Origin: Carya illinoinensis
Taxonomy: Eukaryota; Streptophyta; Magnoliopsida; Fagales; Juglandaceae
Reading direction: 5' to 3'
Length of the DNA: 64,000 nucleotides
NCBI RefSeq assembly: GCF_018687715.1
Contig: NC_056762.1
Span: forward strand, 43,021,520 to 43,085,519
Notes under the pieces: model-generated
Told to the model about the DNA's origin: nothing
Seen by the model: the letters and a program-made list of their open reading frames with translations, nothing else
The model's database searches: none
Shown here: positions 27,857-40,835 of the stretch, one piece after another
Layout: every line of letters starts with the position of its first letter
Position numbering within the stretch: position 1 is the first letter of the stretch
Position numbers and translations under genes: made by a program

Positions 27857-30260
27857 CTAAATCTGCAGACGCCTGATAGCTGTGTGCACATCCTTGTCCC
27901 CTCTGCCACTGCAATTAACCACAACCTTGGTTCCATTTGGGAGAGTAGGGCACAGCTGCTCTAAGTAAGCCACTGCATGAGATGTCTCCAGCGCAGGGAT
28001 TATGCCCTCTAGTCGCGATAATCTCTTGAAACCTGCATGTACAAAATAAATCAATGACAAAACGAGTTACGGCCCAAGGGAATAAAATGTGGAGGATCTT
28101 AAGAGCAACTTCGACCTGGGGCAAACCTTGTAAAAAACAATAAAGAAGATATCTGCCCTCTTAAAAAAAGAAGAATCAGCAGAAATGTAAAGTAGATGCC
28201 GTACCTTCCAATGCTTCCTCATCAGTTATGTTATAATACTCGGCACGGCCCGTATCTTTCAAATAACTGTGCTCTGGTCCAACCCCAGGATAGTCCAAGC
28301 TATTAGCCATAAAGAAAAGGTGTCCAAAATTTAGAAATAAATACAGTATAAAGCCACACCAAAAGTCATATCAAGTGTCTTACCCAGCACTTATGGAATG
28401 CGGTTCAATGATTTGCCCGTCCTCATCCTGTAATAAATAGCTCATAGCTCCATGCAAAACCCCCACTTCTCCTTTTGTCAAGGTAGCAGCATGTTTGCCA
28501 CTGTCCAATCCAAAGCCTGCAGCCTCCACACCAATCAACCTAACATCTTTGTCATCAACAAACTCATCGAAGATTCCCATGGCATTTGAACCTCCACCTA
28601 CACATGCTACCAGAACATCTGGCATCCCTCCCCATTTTTCCAGTGCTTGTTTTCTGGTTTCTTTACCAATTACTGCATGGAACTCTCGAACCATCATGGG
28701 GTATGGATGTGGCCCAGCAACAGATCCCAAAATATAATGAGTCGTCTCAACATTAGTTACCCAGTCCCTGATAGCTTCTGACGTAGCATCTTTCAAGGTG
28801 GCTGTCCCAGAATGAACTGCTCTAACCTGTATTATGAAAGAGAAACTCACAATATTAATATATAAGAACAACTTCATATAAACAACAAAAGCTAGTGCTG
28901 GAAAAATAGGCAACATCCAATCAGACAAGTTAATTGAACGACGGAATAGAACAGTCAATGCATCAATTAGGCTACATCACAGAAAGAATCTAATGGTGAA
29001 AACTATGACAAATAGACCTCAGCCCCAAGAAGCCGCATCCTGAAGACATTAAGTGCTTGCCTCTCCATATCTTGCGCACCCATATAAATGATACACTGCA
29101 TACCAAACCGAGCACAAACAGTTGCTGTCGCGACCCCGTGCTGACCAGCTCCAGTTTCAGCAATTATCCGATTTTTCCCCAATCGCTTGGCAAGCAAAGC
29201 TTGGCCAACAGCATTGTTGATTTTGTGAGCCCCCGTGTGATTCAGATCTTCTCTCTTAAGGTAAATGTGCGGGCCTTCACCATTTGGACGCTTATAATGC
29301 TCAGTTAGCCTCTCCGCAAAGTAAAGAGGACTCTCCCTTCCAACATAATCTTTCAGGATTGCATTCAGTTCTTTCTGCAATATCAAATATTTTTTAGCTC
29401 ACAATTCAGTAACTTCGACACATGTACATAAATTCACGCATGGTTCACAACTAGAGTTCTTTTCCCCCAAGACACTTGATTAGGAGTAATGTACTTCAAT
29501 AACGCTCGAATCTTTCTCGCTTGATTGAGCTTTGAAAAACTGGGGAATGTTGTTGGAAAGGCAGAAATTTGGTTCCTTTTGTGGCAAATTATCAAGCCCT
29601 CAAAATTGCTATACGCAGTTAAGTTGGGTCTCAGCTTCTCATTACTCTCACATCAATGCATTACTTCGATAACACGTCAAAACGATACGAAATGAAGCCC
29701 TCGGACAAAGAAAGCCGTTTTCTCAATCCTCTATATCTAACCCTCTATTTGGTATCCGCGAAAATGAGGGGAGAAAAAAAAAAAAGGTCCACAGTTTACC
29801 ACTCAATGTGCTCCGAAAATTCATACTTTCTTCCCAATAAAAAAACTCTTCGCAAACATCCCAACGAATGAAACCCCAGCAAACAAATGAACCAAAAAAG
29901 ATTGGACATTGGAGGAGTCAAAAGAACCTGAAAGCCCTCGTCGGCGGCTAGGGAGTGGAAGGCGGACTCGAGCTCGGAGAGGGCGTGCATGAGGGTTTCG
30001 GGGACATACTTGCCGCCGAACTTGCCGAAGCGGCCGAAGGAATCGGGTCTCTGAAGGAGAGAAGTACCGGTAGCCATTTGGAGGGCCCGGCTGTCTAGGG
30101 AGCAAGATACAGCAAAAGAAGATAGAGCCTTGGAAGGGCAGGAGGGGGTAAATTGGTGGAAGCGGAACGGCAATTTGGAGGAGAGAAACGGTTTGGGTAG
30201 AGCGAAGGTGGTAATGGTAGTGGCTGTAGAAGAGGGTGGTGTTGCGGGTGCGGCGGCCAT
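27857..30260 (-). CDS. TSB1: Tryptophan synthase beta chain, chloroplastic
   Basis: Condenses indole with serine to make tryptophan, using pyridoxal phosphate, in the plastid stroma. Five exons join in phase: 29928-30260, 29018-29374, 28384-28826, 28205-28299 and 27857-28032, giving 467 residues. Residues 1 to about 65 are a Ser/Thr/Pro-rich transit peptide. The mature part starts near [19 protein letters not shown]. The PLP lysine is about residue 162 in [11 protein letters not shown], followed by [14 protein letters not shown]. The phosphate-binding loop is [12 protein letters not shown] and the C-terminal Ser region is [12 protein letters not shown]. All expected residues are present. The TSB1 or TSB2 number is arbitrary. 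Confidence 0.95.
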
Positions 30261-32776
30261 TTTTGGGAAGGAATGGTTCAGTGCTCGTCAGTTATTCATT
30301 TATTTTGATTAATTTTCAATCAATTGGGCACTTTAATTTTGGATTTGGGGAAATCCACTTTTATGTACCTGTCGAAAGTGAAAAAATATAGTTGTAAATA
30401 TAATTATATATTAATTTATAAATTTTGTTATTCATAAATTTCACATGTTATATATTTTTATTTTTATTTTTTAAAATTTTTTTAAAATTTATTTTTTTAA
30501 AATTAATTCAAATTTGTTATTTATTATTCATAAAACAAATATTTAGTAAAAGAAAAAAAAAATAAAAAAATAGTTGGCATGTGATTTATAGACTTATAAA
30601 CAGAATTTTTTTTAATTTATATATTAATATGGTGTGATGGATTAAAAAATAAATTTTATTAAAAAAATATTAATTTAAATTTTAAATATAAATAAATTAA
30701 TATTAATATATAGATTAATATGTGACTGTGTTTATACGTGTAAAATTCATCGAAATTACACAACAGGGACAGGCCACTGTCTGGATTTTCTTCGCTTGTT
30801 GCTTTTGCTGCCGCCACGTGCGTGCTTGGGGATTGTTCTTTTTCTTTTAGCAGTATTTTAATCTTTTAGAAATACATTTAAAAAGACTAAAAACATATAA
30901 ATTTCGTTTAGACAGTGAGTTTAGATTACATAAAGTCAGATAAAAATTTAAATTTAAATAAAATATTATTTTTTTAATAATAATATTATTATTTTAAAAA
31001 TTAAAAAATTAAATTATTTATTATATTTTATATAAAATTTTAAAATATTAAAATAATAAAATAAAACATTTTTACTATTCAAACGTAACGATAAAATAAC
31101 TTTTATTTGCTACTTTCGGTAAAGAAAACTGACCATCAATGATCTCCTTCCGCTATACTATTTAATTCTAGACGACAATCAATTTGATAGTTTCGGATAA
31201 TATTATTTAAGATATTACTCCAATTTACAACCAAAGATTTACCAATTTTTAGATTTAATCCCAAGGTATTATGAATTAAATAAAAATGAAATGATTAAAT
31301 TATGAAAGTATATATACTCCTTTTATTGCAACCGAATTCCAATTTTTATTCTTGATTCCATCAATAATTTCTTTACATTCTTTCTATTCTATAAACTACG
31401 CCCTCTTTATACCGACAACTTATCCTTACTAACATTGGTTAAAAATTAAAAACCAATAAAATAGCCTAAAGAAGCAAAATGTGAAAGAGAAGATACGATT
31501 ATCTCTCAAGATGAAATTTAAGAAATGATATTGTTAGAAGAAAATTGCAACAAATATAGAGATTATATAAAAGTAAACACAAACTGATGTGATTTTATAA
31601 AATCTATTAGATCTACTTTACAATTTGAAATATCATATCAATTTATAAATTTATTTTTATATACTCCCTTTGTAACTAAAGTATTTCTCTTGTTAAAAAC
31701 TTAAAAGGATGATCGTGATTGAAGAAGAAACCCGAACCAGGCACTCACTCCATAGAAGCCAACAGGGTCTTATCACCTAGCCATACCCCAACAATAGTAG
31801 TATTTTTTTTTTTTTTTTAAAGTAGTATTAGTAGTCCACTATTGTGTCTATCTTTTCCACTTTTCCAACATATCAGTTTTGGGTAGGTCGGGCCTTAATA
31901 AGTCCCAATATATATATATATATATATATACAAAAAATATGATATTAAGCCCAACAAAAGAAAAAGAAAACAGAAATTAGAAAGGTATGCTTGAAGTTCT
32001 TAATCTAGTCCTCCAAAACCAGTCTGCTCAAGTGCTTATGAACTTTGCTATAGCCTATAGATATGTCCAAATATCTATAGCCCAGAAAAAAATAATAAAA
32101 ATAAATAACAGAGTACAAATATCATCCAAATGAAAAATTGACTCGAGAGTCGAGAAAGAGGTCAAAGCAACAATGAGGTCCTCATTAATATGTAGAAGTA
32201 CACGAGTCAAGACATTCACCGGTTATTTCAGCAACCTCGGCACTAAGACAATCAAAACTGAACTGCATCTATAGAAAAAGAAGCACAAGCATTCAGTAAA
32301 TAGTACCTACACATATCAAATCAAAACATGTTCCACATGCCGGAAGGAGGCACATCGAGTAGCCAAATTCTCGTAGTCACTCGGCTGAGTTCTCGTGCAG
32401 TAGTACATACTCTCGGCTACAAGAAAAGGCAATATATAGAATCATATTACAATGATGCAATGGGACTGTCTCAGGTAGAGATTCTAAAGAAATTGTGATA
32501 GTTCAATGCATGCTTCACTGGCCAATCAATATTTTTCATAACCACACTTAAATAATGAGCCCCCCATGTTTATTGAAGATTTATTATTATTATTATTATT
32601 ATTTTATTTATAAGAAAGAATTTTATTCATCGAATGAAATAGGCGACGAGCCCATGCATACAAAAGTATACAAAAGAAAACACCTAATTACATTCTAAAA
32701 AGAAGATAACGAAAACAGAAAATTATGAACATAAACATTTGAAAGCATAAGTTAGATATTAATGAGCGTGAGCGGC
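30261..32776. other. Spacer between TSB1 and DDL
   Basis: Upstream region of TSB1 and downstream region of DDL. AT-rich, with a diverged dispersed repeat near 30900-31085, a T-run at 31801-31818, an AT repeat at 31909-31930 and a LINE tail at 32582-32700. No coding exon seen. Confidence 0.6.
32582..32700 (-). mobile_element. LINE 3'-end fragment
   Basis: After a TTA-rich run the plus strand reads TATAAGAAAGAATTTTATTC, AAATAGGCGACGAGCCCATG and ACAAAAGTATACAAAAGAAA ACACC. The order matches the tail of the LINE at 60025-60110 (GATAAGTAAT, ATAGGCATAGCCCA, GTATACAAAAGCATACACC). It is likely a short 5'-truncated copy, lying about 80 bp beyond the DDL stop and possibly in its 3' UTR. Confidence 0.6.
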
Positions 32777-35700
32777 CTACCTACTATTACCAAATCTGAT
32801 GGTGTCTCTTTCAAAAAGTTCATAATAACGTTGAGGTTCAATGGCATTATCCTGCAAACATAACATAACATGTTGCAGAATGGCTACAAATGGCAACCGA
32901 ATTTCAATTTTGTTGACACTATTCATGCAACTAAACAAATTATTAAAAAAAAAATGTAAGAGAGATGTCAATATGAGCAACTTACATTAATATGAGTTTT
33001 ATTTGTGCTTCCGAGGTCCATTAAGTAAGGCCTAACATGGTGGAAACAAAATAACTTACCTATAAAATTGAAGATATTCTCTTGGCAATCAAAAACAGAA
33101 ATCATAAAGTACTTTAGTCTCACCTTACTTGCTTTGACAATGTACCATCAGGTTCTTCCTTTTCTACTTGTCTGATGGGTAGGGGAAAGAAAATCAAGCA
33201 GTGTTCAAGAAAATCAATGACTGAATAAAACTGCAAAATATAGATATACCGGAATTGAATGACAGCATGCTGCTTGCTGCAAGATGGGTGGTCTGTCGGA
33301 ATGTCTGCAACCCTACGTTCCCTCCCAAAAAGATAACAACTTTGACGGTGTATATAAAGGGGCTCTGTCGATGATATGTACTTCTTAGAACATATGTATT
33401 TTAGTGCCAGGAACTAAAAAAAGCCTTCTTGAACATCAAGAATATTCTCTGACAAAGAAAAATTAGTAATGAATACATGCAGCTAGCATAAGCCAATATG
33501 GCCCACGATTGTTCAACTTTTTGGCTTCCACTCGATGTGAGCAGAAAAGGAGGGTGAATATTAGTTCAATAACATTTACGCCCTCATGATGCTTTATTTA
33601 TGTATTATTTTAAAGGGGGGAAATGAGTCAAATGATTTTTCTTCCTACTTTTTCATTCTCTTCCCCATGCTAAAAACCAAACAAGAAGATACAATCAGTC
33701 TATTATCCACTCCTTTCTTCCCTTCATCCATACATGTCAAAGGAAGAACTACCCTCTCCCTTTCCCTTTATTTTCATTTCCATAGCTCATTTCCTTTTTC
33801 CTTCCTCACCCCCTCATGCAATCAGACATGGTATAAGAAAAATAAACTGAGAAAAGCAGCTGGGCAACAAGAGAACATGCAGTTTCATTAGTATCAAACA
33901 AAGCATAGAGATGTATGGTGCAAGAAGGGAAGCAAGAACGAAGACATATAGCTTGCAACTATAAGCTCTACAGGACTTAAATACTCACCATTTAGCACTT
34001 CACCAGCCTTGAAGACATAAAGTCGCCATCTTACATTCGGCTTTCGAGCATCAGGGGGTTCAGTGAAGAGGAGTGTCACACCTAACAAGGAAATACCCAC
34101 TTAGCAAAGGAATGATAAATTTAAGGTCAAAACCAATTTCACATCCAACTGGACAACCAAATCAGAAAATTCTTCACTACAAAACACACATAGGAAGGGA
34201 ATAGTGCAGTGAAATCTAAGAAATGAAAATATCACCTCTGACTCTATTGGTTTCTGCAGCAAGCTTTCCAGATAGTTCAAATGAAGGTTTTTGCTGCAAT
34301 AAAGATAACAATAATTAAATAGGATGCATGTTATTTACTCATTTAAAACAAATTACACCGCAATAATGATGCCCGGCATTTAAGGATAAGCAAGACCTGT
34401 TCTTGCCACAAACCTAGCACAAGTTGGTGTAGATAAAGATAGAAACAAAAGATCTTGTCATTATGATGAAAAAACCAATATGACCAACCTAAACCTTACC
34501 GTTTCCTTTGCTTCCAGAGCCTCCTCAGCAGCCTTCATCTTAGCTACTGAATCATTCTCATTATTCCTGCTCAAGCAGCAAGCAACCACCAGTTAAAAGC
34601 TTTACATCAAGATCAATCTCAATAAGAGTAGTGTATTGTCTGACTTTAGAGAGAGAAAAGAACAAAAGGAAAAAAGATAAGTTAACAAATTCAAGTATAT
34701 TGATGAGCCTAATTTAATTTTAATTTATCTACCCTAGTAGGTGCAAATCTAAAATACATTTTTTCTGTAACTGGAGCAAACTCAGATCCTTCGACTCCAG
34801 ATCCCAAAGTTAGACTTTTTTTCCCTTTTTGGTTCAGGGAAGAAGTTGCTATAAGATATTATGAAGAATTTCTTTTTCCTTCCAAACTAAATTCTGCAAA
34901 ATTCTTGTGAAATTTTTAATTTTTGTTATTTATGCAGTTGAGATTATTTCTCAATTTCATTTTATTGCTAACACCTTACTTCACATGTATGCAAGGCTTC
35001 TCCCCTATTGGCTGAGGAAAGGAAAATGCTCAAATCCATAACCAAAGGTATAATAGAGAAAAAACAGTCCCATAACAGAATGAAAAGCTTCACATAACAG
35101 AAACATTATATGTAAATTCTTTTTGTCCCTTATGCATTAAAAAATCAATGTGCACAAATCTAAGGAGAAGGAGCCATTACTCCAATGTGCATTTTCACCA
35201 CTTCCATCACAGCACAAAAGGAACAAAGAAATAAAATAGAGCCAGTTTGATAAGTAATAATTTGAGAAACTCAAAGCTTCAAAGAATTATAATGAGCTGC
35301 TTCTTAAAAAGCCACCTAAAATACACTTAACAAAAGCAAAGAAAAGTTCACCGCCAAATGGGCAGCAAGGCAACTTCTGCTTCATAAAAGCAGAAGCTGA
35401 TGAAAAGCCATACTCCATCAAACAGAGCCTTGGCAATAGTATACGGAGTGTGGTAACAAAGTTGCAAAGGTGATTTATATATGATAACTAGCCTTTTGTT
35501 TCATTTCTCCAAATATTATTAGTTTGTGGTTATATCTTAAAAAAGATTCCTTGCTGAAGCTTGAGTGAAGAGTTTGAAATTCTTCAGCAGCTTACCGGTC
35601 TTCAGAGCCTCTTAAGTTTGCCACCTGAAATTATTTGTCAATTGAACCCACAGTCAGGAACTTTAGATGAGCACCAACACAAGGCAAAATCTTAACAAAT

Positions 35701-36945
35701 ATGCACTTCTGGTCTTTTTTCTTTTTCTCCCTTTTACATCTGAACTCAGGGGAAATGCATGTCAAAGAAAATAAATAAATTCAACTGAGAGCTCAAGCTA
35801 AAAGTAATTCATTCAACAACTAAATTTCTCACCCACTCCATTTTTTTCTCCCATAAGCTATCTTATTAAGGAAAAGAAGTCATTGTCCATCAATTTTATA
35901 ACACGAATTTCTAATTTATAGCAGTTATCCAAGATGACAAAACTAGTTCATCCTATGCCAATAACTGCCCTGCGAATGGACAACAAAAGCAGTTCTAGTA
36001 TGAAAACAATTTTAGTTGCGTTGGTTTTTTCAATGCAAGAATTATTGTAAGAAAACAAATAAATAAGGAAATTCATTTGAAGGAGTGGATATCACCAGAC
36101 ACCTCGTCACGAGCTCTGGTATCAGCAGCTGGTGGAGGCGAACGAGATCTATGCTTGCTCCTGTGATGACGATCTAGAGGAGAATTAGACCGCTCGTGCC
36201 TTGATCTTGAAGACTTGCTTTCATTACCATCTCTACCTGACCTTCTGCCCTTTCTCTCTTCCCCAATTTCCCTATCAGAACCCCTTTCTCTATGTGTCTC
36301 AATATCACTACCCCGGCCATGGTTCTTTTCATGCTCTGTATAAATTTCTCTCCTAGTCTCATTATCATCCCTACCTGACCTTTTTTCTTTTCTCTCACTT
36401 CCAGTTTCTCTCTCAGAACCCCTTCCCCTATTTGCCCCCCTATCACTCCCCTTTCCATGGTTCTTTTCATGCCCCCTCTCAGTTTCTCTCTCAATCACAT
36501 TATCATGCCTCCCTGGCCTTCCCTCTTTCTGCTCACTCACAGTTTCCCTCCCAGAACTCCTTTCCCTATGTCTCCCCCTATCACTTCCCCTGCCATTATT
36601 CTTTTCAAGCTCTCTCTCAATTTCTCTCTCAACCTCTCTTTCAGCCTGAGCTCTCCTCAACGGCTTTTTCCGGGGAGAAGGCGAGTGAGCTTTCTCAGTT
36701 TCCCTTTCATCTTGAGCTCTCCTCAACCGTTTTGTACGAGGAGAAGGTGAGCGAGCAGTGGGAGAACTTGACCTCGCATGCTTTGGAGATTTAGCACGAC
36801 CAGAATGTTTATCTCTTGCCGGAGAACTAATCCTGTGGGAGCTCTTTTGTCGAGTGGGTGATCTCTCTCTTTGAGGACTCCTTCTATGAAGAGAACCCTG
36901 ACCCCTGACTGGAGATTCTGAATTATTGGATATATTTCGCGCCAT
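32777..36945 (-). CDS. DDL: FHA-domain protein DAWDLE (SNIP1-like)
   Basis: Nuclear protein that in Arabidopsis binds RNA and DCL1 and promotes microRNA and siRNA production; the human relative is SNIP1. Nine coding exons join in phase: 36103-36945, 35596-35624, 34500-34566, 34236-34293, 33989-34081, 33250-33364, 33124-33171, 32986-33031 and 32777-32851, giving 457 residues. The first 281 residues are low-complexity Arg/Ser/Glu sequence with RSPSPR-like motifs (RS domain) and several imperfect EKNHGRGSD / SERE blocks. Then comes SVAKMKAAEEALEAKE, and the FHA domain starts about VTLLFTEPPDARKPNVRWRL with phosphothreonine-binding parts GRERRVADIPTDHPSCSKQH and MDLGSTNKTHIN. The start is the ATG opening MARNISNN. 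An intron in the 5' leader (about 36982-37646) is likely. The head-to-head neighbour is an F-box gene. Confidence 0.9.
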
Positions 36946-38216
36946 CAGTGATTCACAATACACTATTGGACTTTTCTAGCTGCAAAATTAAGAGTTATAA
37001 ATTAAGAGTACAAAACACACGCAGATATACATATACATATATATATGTATGCATGTATGCATGTAAGATAAAATCAGAAATCTCTAACAGAGAACAATGA
37101 CAATAAGGAGGTTAAAAATAGATTTCTGAACATTTTGAACTTAGTATTTGCAAATTACCCAACGATTGTCAGCTTAAAACGCCGAGGAAAAAAAAAAATC
37201 CAACCATGAATGCTGCTTTAACTTGCTTCTGAAAGAAAATGAAACGAGGGGATTACTTCAACTAAGCCATGGCATCGAATCAGGCCCAAGTTGAATCATG
37301 ACTGAATTATCTAAACTTACTGTAAAGTAAAATGCCATTAGAAAAAATAAAAAAAACCTCAAGATTGAGCATCATTTTTTCCCTACATTTGTCTCAGCCC
37401 CAATGTCCAAGAATCCCGAACAATGACATATCAAAACAAAACAACTGATCTATAATTTCCAGCCTCGTGTTTGTCGTCTTGTTGCAAAATACTACACAAG
37501 TATAAGCACCTATATGCCTACGCTAATGAACGTAACGGCGTAACCCTCCCTAACGCTCTGTTTGTCTCAGCGGGAAAATCTCAGGTGAAACACCAATCAA
37601 AACGAGAAGCGAAACGACTGAAAAATAAAAGGAAATAGAAGTAGTTACCGACTCGGTGAGCGAGGAGAAACGGAGTAAGTCGGACCGAACTCGATCAGTG
37701 CTGATAGGGTTTGGGATTTCGTTAGCTTTGTATGTGCTTATGGTTTCACTGAGGGTTTTGGGAATAACAATCTGATTGGATTTTTGCCCGATAGATCCTC
37801 TCCGTCTACGAACAAGGGTCCCAAAATGAACAGACGGCTACGATTAATTCCATCTCGCAAGTCAAATACGAGGCAATCTTTTTTTATCTTTAAAAACGCT
37901 TCCAAAGGCGACGGCAGGATGATGTGTCGAATGTCGTCGTCTTAATAAATTATCGTCTGTTTAAAAATAAAATAAAAAATAAATTATCGTCATAACTAAC
38001 TAGAAAGGAACCGTTACATTACATTGTCATTTTACCATCCACGCTAAATATTTTGTGCCCGCGAAAAACTCCTGTTTACTTGAATATCAAAAAGACGCAA
38101 CATTTCGTCAAAACTCGAAACATCGCATCGTTTTCTTCATTGCAACGTTTCACTGATACAAAATGGACCCAATTTATGGCTTTTCGAACAACCCACGGCA
38201 AAACTATCCGTAAGCC
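36946..38216. other. DDL 5' leader with intron, divergent promoter
   Basis: A probable 5' UTR intron of DDL runs from a donor near 37646 (CGAGTCG/GTAACTAC on the minus strand) to an acceptor near 36982 (TTTTGCAG/CTAGAAAAG). The transcript probably starts near 37.7 kb. The F-box gene starts 38217 in the other direction, so about 0.5 kb holds both promoters. Alternating TATG/CATG repeats lie at 37025-37065. Confidence 0.5.
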
Positions 38217-39975
38217 ATGGCCGGGAACTTGGACATGTTTTCTAGATTGACCGACGAAATTCTCTTAATCATCATTTTTTTCTTGCCGTTCAAAGAAGCC
38301 GCCAGAACGTGCGTTCTATCCAAGCGTTGGCGTCATATATGGCGGGAAACAAAGAACGTAGACTTTGATGAGAGGTTCTTTGTCGGAGTTGGTGAATCCC
38401 AGGAAAGACAAGAAACTCAGAGACAGATTTTCATAGATTTTGCAAGACAATGGATGGAGAACTATCAAGAAACTGGCATAGATAAGTTTCGGCTCTCATG
38501 CTTGAAGCCCGTAAATTTCCGTGAGGATGTGGAGCGCTGCATTGCATTTGCCATTAGCCATAATGTGAAGGTGTTGGACCTTGATTTTTCGGATCCACTA
38601 TGGGAAGAAGATGGCTTTAGCAATCATGAAGCTTTGTTTGATTTGCCCATGAATGTGTATGGACATGTTGTTCTTGAATCCCTGAAGTTGTTTTCTTGCA
38701 GTTTTCGGGTGTCTGACTTCATGAATGTCAAAGCACTGAAGCATGTATCTTTAGGTTGGCTTCAGTTGAATGTGTATTTTATTGAATCTTTGTTACTTAA
38801 TTGTCCACTGCTAGAAAGTTTGAGCTTGACGAAATGTTGGAACTTAGAGCATCTGCGTATCAACGGACCAAATTTGCGGCTAAGAAGTCTAGTCATCGAC
38901 AAATGCAATTTTCTTAGAGATTTTGACATAAAAGCGCCGAATTTACGGTTCTTGAAATATTCAGGGGTGGTGGGAATTTTTGACATAGAGATAAACCGGA
39001 ACTACATGGAAGAGGCAGATCTGGATTTTGGACTTGAGTACGAAGTTGATGAAGCTGTCGGTAATCTTCTTCATAAACTCCTAGAACAACTTTACCCCAT
39101 CAGGGTTTTGACCGTTTGCAGTTACATGCTTCAGGTATATATGATCTATGTTATTTCTACATTTCCACACATCTATATTCGATTTCAATTTAACAATTTT
39201 TATATCATTGATCTAAGCATATGATAGGATGGACTTTTTTGGCCAAAGGTTAAACCCTAGGATCAGTTCTACTCTTGTGTGTAACGTGTGTTTCTCTCTA
39301 AGCATCATGAATTTTAGTTAAAAAAGTTCTCGGGATTTTGATTTTATGAGGAATATGAAGGCCATTTATGCTGCATCCCAAGTCTGTTTTGACCATTTAT
39401 GTTCACTATTTTAGGTTATTCCCCTTGGAGAAGAACCATTGCGTATGAGTTTTCCCTTGAACTTAAAGCACTTGATACTGAAAGCTGCTATGCACGAGAA
39501 TGAATTATATGGAATCAGATTCTTCCTAAACAGTTGTCCTTATTTGGAGACTCTTACTATTGAAATAGGTCCTGGAAGAGTTTTTGATGTAAGTATTAGT
39601 AAGAATTGGTTAATTACTTACTTTTTTTTCCTTGGAATTATCTTACAAATATTCTCCATTTATTTTGGTTTATTTTAGGATTATACACCTCCATTTGAGT
39701 TGAACCCGGATAGATTCTGGACGCAGTGCCCCAAATTCGATTGCCTAGGTAGAAATCTTAAGGTGGTAGATATAAAAGGCTTCACAGGGACAAGACATGA
39801 AGTTTGCTTGCTTTGCTATCTAATCTTTTATGGGAGCGTCCTGGAACGCCTTAATATCACTATTTGGAAGGAAGGAGGAGCTAATGGTGGAAATGTGGAA
39901 GTATACCGAAAAAGAGCTCAAGGGTTGCAGAGTTTTAAAAAAAGCTCCCCAAATCTGCAGATATCAATCTATTGA
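38217..39975 (+). CDS. F-box/LRR protein
   Basis: Likely substrate adaptor of an SCF ubiquitin ligase. Three exons join in phase: 38217-39134, 39415-39588 and 39679-39975, giving 462 residues. The N-terminal F-box is LTDEILLIIIFFLPFKEAAR with LSKRWRHIWRE. A region of irregular leucine-rich repeats follows (LESLKLFSC, LKHVSLGWLQL, CPLLESLSLTKCWNLEHL, CNFLRDFDIKAPNLRFLKY), and in exons 2-3 LKHLILKAAMH, CPYLETLTIEI and a C-terminal FBD-like ending (GLQSFKKSSPNLQISIY). This is the large, fast-changing plant F-box/FBD/LRR class, so the target cannot be named. The start ATG lies in CCATGG just before the F-box. Confidence 0.88.
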
Positions 39976-40835
39976 ATCACCGACACTTTTGCTGCTACTA
40001 TTGACTACAAAAAATGGATAATCGAGCTGCTCTTACTAGTTATTGCATATGGGAATTTGTATGAACTTAGATAAGATAACAGATACTGAGAATTTGTCCT
40101 TAAACTCTGTATAGTCATGGGTGTATAGGTAGGAGTTCTTTGATTTACAGATTATTTTATTGCTTTCAAGTGTCATTTGAGCAGGTCTCCAATGTGTTGT
40201 TCTTGAATTTCCAACTACAGCCTAATGATTAGATTTAGAATGTTTAATTGCAAAGTGCACGAGTGCAAGGGAAAGAGAGCGGCTTATTCCAACTGATTCT
40301 GGTCTAAACCCCACTGAAAAAAAAAAGGGAAAATGATTAAGGGATTAGCTTTATAATTGCCAAAAAGTAGTTGCTGTTTTCACTAATCTGGCACATGGTA
40401 ATGGTGCCGTGTAGAGTTTTCTGCAGTCTAATAAAACTGTAACACTTGAGGTTTTTTCATATTTCACAAGATATATTCTGCTTGTTTTTGATGCAGAAAA
40501 GTGAGTTTGTGCTCTTCCATTTCCAGTAATTGCGAAGTCTACCGAGGGTAAAAAAATCAAAAGAAATAAAATTCTCAGATCTTTGCTATTTCTATGCTTG
40601 TGAAAACATCCTGCTACAACCACTATTCACAGCCCCCCCTCCTTTCATTGTAAAACTAGTAATTAGAAATTTAGAAGTTGAAAAAAAAAACTAAAAAATG
40701 GAAAAGAAAAAATGAAAAACCATGAAAGTGGACAAGTACTAGGTGGTGAGCCCTGGGGTCAATCAGCTGGGATTAAGACATTTGATTGTAGTTTTCTTTT
40801 CAGCTTTGTACAACTGGATCAGTGCAGAATACGCC
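39976..40835. other. Convergent spacer, F-box and SGP1 3' ends
   Basis: The 3' flanks of two converging genes, with an A-run at 40316-40326 and A-rich stretches at 40680-40715. No coding exon recognised. Confidence 0.6.

Noticed and set aside
36432..36794. Plus-strand frame of 120 codons rich in Ser/Phe/Pro
   Set aside because: It is the antisense of the Arg/Ser/Glu repeats in DDL exon 1, which avoid stops on both strands.
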